Positions 1 to 4,957 of a stretch of 5,176 nucleotides of DNA are shown here, one piece after another (position 1 is the stretch's first letter; the number at the start of each line of letters is the position of its first letter). The position numbers were made by a program, and so were the translations under genes. The stretch lies in the NCBI RefSeq assembly GCF_021107415.1, contig NZ_JAIOSW010000078.1:1-5176 (forward strand), given 5' to 3'. The DNA is from Desulfobacula sp. Its GTDB lineage: Bacteria; Desulfobacterota; Desulfobacteria; Desulfobacterales; Desulfobacteraceae. The notes under the pieces were generated by a model that was not told where the DNA came from, ran no database searches, and saw only the letters and a list, made by a program, of their open reading frames with translations.

Positions 1-1913
1 ATAAAAAGATCATCCAGTCCCTTGAAAACACTATTCAGGAAACCATTGTGGCGGAATCGCCTGAGAAAAACATGCTGGTGCTTGCAGGCCCAGGTTCCGG
101 AAAAACAAAAACCATCGTGCACAGGTGTGCCTGGCTGATAAAGGCCAAATCTGTTGATCCGTCTTCGATTCTGGTTCTCTGCTTTAATCATCAGGCCATG
201 CTTGAACTGAGAAAAAGGATCAAAAAGCTTGCAGGCCAAAGCGCAAATTTTGTCACTGCCATGACCTACCACGGGTTTGCCATGCGCCTGACCGGTAGAT
301 CATTCATGGAGAAATCCTTTCATGACATACCAGATGACGGGGGTCTGAACTTTGATGACATTATTGATGAAGCCGTTGAAATATTAAGCGGGAACAAAGG
401 CGTTGCCGGCATCGAGCCGTCAGAGGCAAGGGAACATTTTCTGGCAGGATTTCGCCACATCCTTGTGGATGAATACCAGGATATTGACCAAAGACAGTAC
501 CGGTTTATTTCAGCACTGACCGGCAGGCTTGAACAGGACCATGAATCCAGAATTTCCATCATGGCAGTCGGGGATGATGACCAGAGCATATACGGGTTTC
601 GAAATGCAAATGTTTTGTTTATCAAAAAGTTTAAAGAAGATTATAATGCAAGAATCTTTTATCTGGTTGAAAATTACAGATCCTCATACCCGATTATTCA
701 GGCATCGGCATCATTTATCGCCTTAAATGAAAACCGGATGAAAAAAGGCCAGGCCTGCCGTATCAACCAAAAAAGAAAATTTCAGGAACGACTGCCCGAC
801 ACCATTGCAAAAAAGGCACTTGTTCAGATTGTTCATATAGAGGACATTGCATCACAGGCTGTTTTTGTTGCTGAAAAGATAAAGCAGATACTGTATGATA
901 ACCCGGAAACAAGGCCGGATGATTTTGCTGTTATTTCGCGGCAGGGTATCTCATATCCTTACCTTGTCGCCGTCAGAATGGCCCTGGCAAAAGAGAATAT
1001 TGAGTTTTGCCATTCTCTTAAAAATAATTCTGGTTTCCCCATGTTCAGGGTCAGGGAAATACAGGATTTTATCGGATTTCTTTCGGAGTACAAAAACCAG
1101 AGTCTTCGGCCAGTTGATTTGAAACAGAAAGTCCTTGAAAGGTTTGATTGGAAAAATATCTGGACGAACCAGATTGAGCAGATTCTTGAATCATGGTGCG
1201 GGATCAACAGCGACAGGGAAATTTCCATTGCCCGGGCAAAGCATTTTGTCCTTGAAACGCTCTTGGAAGAAAGACGGGAACACAAAACCGGAAATGGTGT
1301 ATTCATGGGAACTGTTCACAGTGTAAAGGGGATGGAATTTCTTTTTGTTTTTATTCTTGACGGGGGATGGAAACCCAATGATATAGAAGAAGAGCAAAGG
1401 CTTTTTTATGTGGGGATGACAAGGGCGAAAGAAAATTTATACCTGTGTCATCTTGCAAAATCTGCCAACCCACATATCCGGTCTTTAAGGGGAAATAGTT
1501 TTATAAATGAAAGAACGGCAAAGCATTCCAGGATCAACGGCTTTTCCGATAACCTGACGGTTTCGATTCTTGGCATGGAAGAGCTTTATATCAGCTATCC
1601 CGGTCTTTTCCCGGATGACCATGAAATCCACAGGAATCTGTCAGATCTTGAAACAGGTGAAAAAGTCAGTTTAAAAGAAACAAAGACAGGGGTTTATATT
1701 GTAAATGAAAAGGATCGGATCATCGCATCACTTTCAAAAAAAGGATCAGCAAAATGGCGGCACAATATTCAAAATATATTGAATACCAGGGTGCTGGGTG
1801 TTATAAGACGCAGGCAGCAGGATGATGATAAGAAAGACTATAAAAATGTTAAAATAGAATCATGGGAGCTGCCCATAGTGGAAATTCTTCATAAGAAACT
1901 GGAAAATGATTGA
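1..1913 (+). CDS. RecQ/UvrD-type fusion ATP-dependent DNA helicase, C-terminal UvrD-like part (5' partial)
   Basis: This is a superfamily I, 3'-5' type DNA helicase module. The frame is open from base 3 with helicase-like residues before the GTG at 48 (KKIIQSLENTIQETIV, including a Q-motif-like glutamine), so GTG48 is not the true start. Counting from GTG48, the motifs are: Walker A GPGSGKT (14-20), Ia around LCFNHQAMLELR (44-55), TYHGFAMRL (73-81), Walker B LVDEYQD (139-145), III VGDDDQSIYGFR (174-185), IV VENYRSS (207-213), V GTVHSVKGMEF (421-431) and VI RLFYVGMTRAKE (451-462). The ATPase core is therefore intact. The roughly 150-residue tail ending in WELPIVEILHKKLEND resembles, from memory, the tail of large proteobacterial proteins that fuse RecQ to a UvrD module; the RecQ half would lie left of the window. 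The 2B region is short for a true UvrD. A stand-alone UvrD/PcrA-like helicase is the alternative. The last codons overlap a 9-bp repeat shared with the far side of mazEF. Confidence 0.88.
   Translation, partial: KKIIQSLENTIQETIVAESPEKNMLVLAGPGSGKTKTIVHRCAWLIKAKSVDPSSILVLCFNHQAMLELRKRIKKLAGQSANFVTAMTYHGFAMRLTGRSFMEKSFHDIPDDGGLNFDDIIDEAVEILSGNKGVAGIEPSEAREHFLAGFRHILVDEYQDIDQRQYRFISALTGRLEQDHESRISIMAVGDDDQSIYGFRNANVLFIKKFKEDYNARIFYLVENYRSSYPIIQASASFIALNENRMKKGQACRINQKRKFQERLPDTIAKKALVQIVHIEDIASQAVFVAEKIKQILYDNPETRPDDFAVISRQGISYPYLVAVRMALAKENIEFCHSLKNNSGFPMFRVREIQDFIGFLSEYKNQSLRPVDLKQKVLERFDWKNIWTNQIEQILESWCGINSDREISIARAKHFVLETLLEERREHKTGNGVFMGTVHSVKGMEFLFVFILDGGWKPNDIEEEQRLFYVGMTRAKENLYLCHLAKSANPHIRSLRGNSFINERTAKHSRINGFSDNLTVSILGMEELYISYPGLFPDDHEIHRNLSDLETGEKVSLKETKTGVYIVNEKDRIIASLSKKGSAKWRHNIQNILNTRVLGVIRRRQQDDDKKDYKNVKIESWELPIVEILHKKLEND
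1901..1909 (+). repeat. 9-bp direct repeat, left copy, flanking the mazEF block
   Basis: GGAAAATGA occurs here, in the last codons of the helicase, and exactly again at 2564-2572, just after the mazF stop. The two copies bracket the GC-rich toxin-antitoxin block. This fits a target-site duplication or a recombination scar. The sequence is A-rich, so coincidence cannot be excluded. Confidence 0.55.
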
Positions 1914-1923
1914 AAGATAACGC

Positions 1924-1952
1924 TTGACTGATCGGCCGGGAATGGCTATACT
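1924..1952 (+). promoter_or_regulatory. Sigma70-type promoter of mazEF
   Basis: TTGACT at 1924-1929 and TATACT at 1947-1952 are separated by 17 bp, a near-consensus housekeeping promoter in the 65-bp gap upstream of mazE. Transcription would start near 1958-1960, giving a leader of about 20 nt. TATA-N7-TATA (1947-1961) spans the -10 box and start region as a short inverted repeat and could be a MazE or MazEF operator, since mazEF operons are normally autorepressed. The operator role is inferred. Confidence 0.6.
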
Positions 1953-1978
1953 TCGGATATACATAAAGGGGTGATCAA

Positions 1979-2227
1979 ATGCACACGAAGATTCAAAAAT
2001 GGGGTAATAGTCATGGGCTACGTCTTGCTAAGAGCGTGATAGAAGGTGCTTGCCTTGGAGTTGGGGACGAGGTGGACGTTGCTGTACGGGACGGCATTAT
2101 CGTTGTCTCACCAATCAGGAAAATTCGCGGCCGGTATCGTCTTGAGGATCTTGTGGCGCAAATACCCGAAGACTACCACGCCGGCGAGGTCGATTGGGGA
2201 GAGCCAGTCGGTAAGGAGACATGGTAG
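1979..2227 (+). CDS. mazE: MazE family antitoxin (AbrB/MazE DNA-binding fold)
   Basis: This labile antitoxin binds and neutralises MazF and normally represses its own promoter as a MazE-MazF complex. The 82 aa match the length of E. coli MazE. Residues about 3-48 form the swapped-hairpin SpoVT-AbrB/MazE domain, beginning KIQKWGNSHGLRLAKS, where KWGNS is the family signature. The acidic C-terminal arm (about 52-82, with RYRLEDLVAQIPEDY) ends VDWGEPVGKETW, nearly the same as the IDWGEPKDKEVW end of E. coli MazE that lies along the toxin. The ATG is well supported by AGGGG at 1967-1971, seven bases upstream. The stop codon abuts the mazF ATG with no gap. GC is higher than in the flanking genes. 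Confidence 0.95.
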   Translation: MHTKIQKWGNSHGLRLAKSVIEGACLGVGDEVDVAVRDGIIVVSPIRKIRGRYRLEDLVAQIPEDYHAGEVDWGEPVGKETW

Positions 2228-2563
2228 ATGGCTGTCTATATCCCCAAACAAGGCGACATTATCGCCATCACTTTCGATCCCCAGTCCGGTCATGAACAAA
2301 AAGGACGGCGGCCTGCTCTGGTTGTGAGCAAGGACTTGTTCAACCGTAGCACCGGCTTGGCCATTCTGTGTCCCCTAACGAATACAGAACGCGGGTTTCC
2401 ATTCCACGTGCCTGTTCCGGGAAACTGTAGCCTGACGGGATTCATCATGGTTGAGCAGGTCAAATCGGTTGACTTCCATACTCGCCGGGCAAAGCGTATC
2501 GAACGTGCCTCAGATGAACTGCTGGCGAATGTGCTATCGATATTAGATGCCTGTATCTATTAA
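2228..2563 (+). CDS. mazF: MazF family mRNA interferase toxin
   Basis: This is a sequence-specific, ribosome-independent endoribonuclease that cuts mRNA and stalls growth when freed from MazE. At 111 aa it equals E. coli MazF in length. Seen here: the PemK/MazF start YIPKQGDIIAITFDP, the loop SGHEQKGRRPALVVS, and EQVKSVDFHTRRAKRI, all colinear with the E. coli protein. R28 and T51 align with the catalytic Arg29 and Thr52 of E. coli MazF, so the enzyme looks intact. The cleavage sequence cannot be predicted from this. The ATG follows the mazE stop directly, and AAGGAG at 2213-2218 inside mazE serves as its ribosome binding site. No terminator is seen after it; the next gene begins 11 bp on, so read-through is likely. 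Confidence 0.95.
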   Translation: MAVYIPKQGDIIAITFDPQSGHEQKGRRPALVVSKDLFNRSTGLAILCPLTNTERGFPFHVPVPGNCSLTGFIMVEQVKSVDFHTRRAKRIERASDELLANVLSILDACIY

Positions 2564-2572
2564 GGAAAATGA
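2564..2572 (+). repeat. 9-bp direct repeat, right copy, flanking the mazEF block
   Basis: This second exact copy of GGAAAATGA sits directly after the mazF TAA. Its GG forms part of the AAGGA ribosome binding site (2562-2566) of the next gene, eight bases before ATG2575. If the block is an insertion, this site would have been shared with the end of the helicase gene before it. Confidence 0.55.
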
Positions 2573-2574
2573 CC

Positions 2575-3483
2575 ATGAGTGAATATCAATATTATGAATT
2601 TAGAGCAATTGATTCTGCCTTGACTGCAAATCAAAGAAAATACTTATCTTCTCTTTCCAGCCGGGCCCGTGTTACGTCACACTTGGCTTCATATGTTTTT
2701 AATTATAGTGATTTTCATGGAGATACTGAAAAATTGATGGCCGAATATTTTGATGCCATGGTGTATATAGCCAACTGGGGCTCAAGATGTTTGATGTTTC
2801 GGTTGCCGCCTGCGCAAACGGCATTCTCAATGGAAGCTATTGACGCGGACACCATAGAACCTCCGGTGCCGGATGGCTTAAACGATCTTTCATCGGCACA
2901 ACAGGCTTTAGGTAAATATTTAGAAATTGATGAAGCAATGATCTTAGTTGCCGCTCAAAAAAATGGAACACAACCAAAAAAAGTAACACTTGAAAAATGG
3001 ATCGATAAATTACCAGTACCCGAGCAACGTGATTATCTAATACGATTAAGCAGGGGAGAAAGTAATCTATCATTGCTTTTGAACAAAAGAATTCAGGAAC
3101 TTTCCAGCCTGAAATCTCAACCTCAACACAATGGGGAAAATACTGACAGGAGAACGATTTCAGCTTTAATCGAGGCATCAAAAGTTTGGTATGAATAAAA
3201 GAGAAAAGAGGAACAGCACAAAGCAAAACTGGCCCGTCAACGCGAGTTAGAGGATCTGGCATCGAGAGAAGATATTATTTGGAGAGAGATAGAATCTTTT
3301 ATCAGAGAGAAAAAAGCCAGTGCTTACAAAAATGCGGTTAATCTGTTAATAGATCTCCATGATTTGGCCCAATACAAAGGTGGTCTTAAAAAATTTAAGG
3401 GAAAGCTTAAAAATTTAAGGGAAAATTACTCTAACCGGCCTGCTTTAATCAGAAGGATGAAAGAGGCAAGGCTGATTTCTTAA
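2575..3483 (+). pseudogene. Uncharacterised MSEYQYYEF-family protein gene, broken by an in-frame TAA at 3196-3198
   Basis: I know no function for this family. ATG2575 is preferred over ATG2569 because it gives the family-like start MSEYQYYEF and better spacing from AAGGA. The first reading frame gives 207 aa: an N-terminal domain (YYEFRAID, ANQRKYLSSLSSRARVTS, YFDAMVYIANWGSR), then IEPPVPDGLNDLSS (about 94-107) and a charged helical part. After TAA at 3196-3198 the same frame stays open for 94 codons to TAA at 3481-3483. It encodes a Lys/Glu-rich probable coiled coil followed by REDIIWREIESFI, AYKNAVNLLIDLHDLA and NYSNRPALIRRMKEARL, which from memory is this family's normal C-terminus. One point mutation of GAA or AAA therefore explains the stop. 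A central stretch usually present between LRLP and EPPVP also seems missing around 2809-2838. A truncated 207-aa product could still be made. Confidence 0.7.
3385..3425 (+). repeat. Short imperfect tandem repeat in the decayed gene
   Basis: CTTAAAAAATTTAAGGGAAA plus G (3385-3405) is followed at once by a near copy (3406-3425) with one A fewer in the A-run. The two copies are read as LKKFKGK and LKNLREN, so the second falls out of phase with the first. The translated region still fits the expected family length, so this may be coincidence in A-rich sequence. Confidence 0.5.
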
Positions 3484-3491
3484 AAGCAACA

Positions 3492-3509
3492 TGATTATTC
3501 AGGTAATCA
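3492..3509. promoter_or_regulatory. Inverted repeat TGATTA-N6-TAATCA, possible operator
   Basis: A perfect 6-bp inverted repeat, arms 3492-3497 and 3504-3509, lies in the 87-bp gap before the DUF89 gene. There is no T-run after it, so it is not an obvious terminator. Its operator-like shape and position upstream of a possible -10 element suggest regulator binding; no regulator is encoded nearby. Confidence 0.35.
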
Positions 3510-3513
3510 GACA

Positions 3514-3532
3514 ACCAGACATTCAATCTGGT
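3514..3532. promoter_or_regulatory. Inverted repeat ACCAGA-N7-TCTGGT, possible operator
   Basis: This second perfect 6-bp inverted repeat (arms 3514-3519 and 3527-3532) is centred about 22 bp from the first, roughly two helical turns. CAGACA also recurs directly at 3508-3513 and 3516-3521. It would overlay the -35 region of the candidate promoter that follows. A weak RNA hairpin is the alternative. Confidence 0.35.
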
Positions 3533-3539
3533 CGGAAAT

Positions 3540-3548
3540 TGATATAGG
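3540..3548 (+). promoter_or_regulatory. Weak extended -10 candidate for the DUF89-CGGC operon
   Basis: TGATATAGG reads as an extended -10 (TG, one base, TATAGG). No good -35 box lies 17 bp upstream, which would suit activator-dependent initiation. Transcription would begin near 3555, leaving a short leader containing the AAGAGG ribosome binding site at 3561-3566. Confidence 0.25.
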
Positions 3549-3570
3549 TCCATTAGAAATAAGAGGTAAC

Positions 3571-4497
3571 ATGACTAATATTGCAAAAAATAAAAAACAT
3601 ATCGCCGGGATTGCAGCGGTTTGCCATCCTTGTATAATCGATCAGGCACGCTCGGCAGCACGTTTTGCAGAGCTTGGCAAAGACCAGACCCATCGGGTAA
3701 TCAATGTAGTGATGGCAAATCTTAAGAGATCAAAAACAACGCCTCTTTTAGCCCAGCATATTATTCGTTATGTGGCAGACACGGTTATTAAAGAACGAGA
3801 TGAATCACCTGATTTTGATATTTATGCAGAAGTAAAAGAACAATCTAACGTCTTGTCTTTGTCCTATGCAGAAAGATTTCAGAATAAGATAGACAATAGC
3901 GAGACACCTCTGGAAACAGGCCTGCAGATAGCAGCAGCAGGAAATATCATTGATTTCGGAGCTAAGAGTCACGGTTCTATTAATCTGGACAAAGAACTTG
4001 AATCACTTGATCAAATTCCTTTTGCCTGTTATGATATTGACCCGTTTAAACAAGCACTGGAGAAAGCTTCAATGCTTCTCTATATCTGTGATAACAGCGG
4101 AGAGATTGTTTTTGATATGCTGCTGATAAAAGAAATACAACGTGAGTATCCAAAGCTTCAGATAATAGCAGCCGTTCGCGAAAAGCCTATCATTAATGAT
4201 GCCACCCTAAAGGATGCCGGAGCAGTCGGACTTGATCGGCTTGTTACAACCATTTCCAGCGGCAGTGTCTATCCGGGAACAATTCTTCCTGAAACAACAC
4301 AGGAGTTTCAAAAATTGTTTGCTTCGGCAGATGTGATTCTTTCCAAGGGTCAGGGAAATTTTGAGACATTATTGCCGCTTGCAGATAAGAGACTTTTCTT
4401 TTTATTAAGGATAAAGTGTGAACATATGGCAGCCTTATCCAAGGTGAAAAAAGATAATTTAGTACTTTTGCAGGGAGACAAAATTGAAAGGAGTTAA
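3571..4497 (+). CDS. DUF89 / ARMT1-like metal-dependent phosphatase
   Basis: The protein belongs to the DUF89 family (ARMT1-like domain), cytosolic metal-dependent phosphatases implicated in removing damaged or unwanted sugar and cofactor phosphates. The substrate of this 308-aa member is unknown. Visible landmarks are the N-terminal VCHPCIIDQARSAARFA (17-33, Cys18 and Cys21), GNIIDFG (124-130), the metal-site motif CDNSGEIVFD (173-182, with Asp174 and Asn175 the expected ligands), VREKPIINDATLKDAG (202-217), and SKGQGNFETL (259-268). The tail LLRIKCEHMAAL fits the family's usual end. The ATG is supported by AAGAGG four bases upstream. No signal peptide or membrane segment is seen. Bacterial stand-alone forms like this differ from the eukaryotic pantothenate kinase fusions. 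It is followed directly by the CGGC gene, whose ribosome binding site lies in its last codons, indicating an operon. Confidence 0.88.
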   Translation: MTNIAKNKKHIAGIAAVCHPCIIDQARSAARFAELGKDQTHRVINVVMANLKRSKTTPLLAQHIIRYVADTVIKERDESPDFDIYAEVKEQSNVLSLSYAERFQNKIDNSETPLETGLQIAAAGNIIDFGAKSHGSINLDKELESLDQIPFACYDIDPFKQALEKASMLLYICDNSGEIVFDMLLIKEIQREYPKLQIIAAVREKPIINDATLKDAGAVGLDRLVTTISSGSVYPGTILPETTQEFQKLFASADVILSKGQGNFETLLPLADKRLFFLLRIKCEHMAALSKVKKDNLVLLQGDKIERS

Positions 4498-4498
4498 A

Positions 4499-4945
4499 AT
4501 GAATTCAAAGACAAAGATCGGGATCATTATCTGCGATCGATACCGCCGGTGTGCGGGCGGGAAGTGTTTCCGGGCGATGAGGAATAAGGAAGGTGCTTTC
4601 AGCATATACACGGACACCGAAGTTGAGCTGGTTGGCTATACATCCTGCGATGGTTGTCCAGGTGGCAACATAGAATATGCGGGAGAAGAAATGGTGAAGA
4701 ATGGTGCCCAGGTTATCCATTTGGCTACCGGTCTGGTGGTGGGGTATCCTCCCTGTCCCTATATCGATACATTCAAAGCCTTTCTTGAAAAACGTTATGC
4801 GGTCAAGGTCGTTGTCGGCACACATCCGATACCGAAAAAGTATCTTGATATGCATACTCATCTTGGGACATGGGAGGATTCCGCATGGAAGCCACTTGTC
4901 GCGCCGACCATGAGTGATGAGGTGACGCGAGCAAGTTACGATTAA
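4499..4945 (+). CDS. CGGC domain-containing protein (cysteine-rich, putative metal-binding)
   Basis: A small CGGC-domain protein, a family common in anaerobic bacteria and archaea and thought to bind metal through conserved Cys and His; its function is not established. ATG4499 is chosen over an in-frame TTG at 4484 because AAGGAG (4488-4493) lies five bases before it; this gives 148 aa. Motifs are IGIIICDRYRRCAGGKCFRA (7-26; Cys12, Cys18, Cys23), GAFSIY (32-37), VGYTSCDGCPGGN (45-57; Cys50, Cys53), GAQVIHLATG (69-78), GYPPCPY (82-88; Cys86) and VVGTHPIP (105-112). That is six Cys plus His74 and His109, with no membrane segment. The tail after about residue 113 is variable. Its ATG is one base beyond the DUF89 TAA (4495-4497), so the two genes are almost certainly co-transcribed and coupled. 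Confidence 0.9.
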   Translation: MNSKTKIGIIICDRYRRCAGGKCFRAMRNKEGAFSIYTDTEVELVGYTSCDGCPGGNIEYAGEEMVKNGAQVIHLATGLVVGYPPCPYIDTFKAFLEKRYAVKVVVGTHPIPKKYLDMHTHLGTWEDSAWKPLVAPTMSDEVTRASYD

Positions 4946-4957
4946 GCAGCGGCTTAA
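4942..4957. terminator. Small hairpin at the convergent gene junction (weak bidirectional terminator candidate)
   Basis: TTAAGC (4942-4947), loop AGCG, GCTTAA (4952-4957) is a perfect 6-bp inverted repeat. Its arms contain the TAA of the CGGC gene and, on the other strand, the TAA of ilvC. The stem is short with only two G-C pairs per arm and lacks a long T-run, so intrinsic termination would be weak. Confidence 0.3.

Larger units (their letters stand above)
1910..2572 (+). mobile_element. Putative inserted mazEF cassette (no transposase)
   Basis: This 663-bp block carries its own promoter plus mazE and mazF and ends with the right copy of GGAAAATGA. Sampled GC counts are 36/60 (2161-2220), 34/60 (2341-2400) and 31/60 (2461-2520), against 24/60 in the helicase (1081-1140) and 17/60 and 20/60 in the next gene (2581-2640, 3061-3120). 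The ends inside the repeats are weakly inverted: TTGAAAGATA at 1910-1919 against TTAATAGATA read from the complement of 2563-2554, 8 of 10 matching. Excising the block would fuse the helicase to an ATGAGTGA overlap with the next gene. There is no transposase or integrase, so mobility would have to be supplied from elsewhere. The element call is inference. Confidence 0.35.

Noticed and set aside
529..726. Small plus-strand open frame inside the helicase gene
   Set aside because: It overlaps helicase motifs II to IV in another frame, has no ribosome binding site or recognisable motif, and is a shadow of the real gene.
3191..3250. ATG at 3191 as a new start for the C-terminal fragment
   Set aside because: It is in a different frame from the conserved C-terminal motifs and meets a stop within about 20 codons.
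2837..3262. 141-codon minus-strand open frame across the decayed gene
   Set aside because: Its sequence is rich in Phe, Leu and His, typical of antisense reading of Lys/Glu-rich coding DNA; the plus frame carries the family motifs.
3385..3425. Tandem repeat as the cause of a frameshift in the decayed gene
   Set aside because: The translation on both sides stays in the family-like frame and expected length; the actual lesion is the TAA at 3196-3198.
4505..4861. 118-codon minus-strand open frame opposite the CGGC gene
   Set aside because: It is fully antisense to a gene with clear conserved cysteine motifs and has no motifs of its own.
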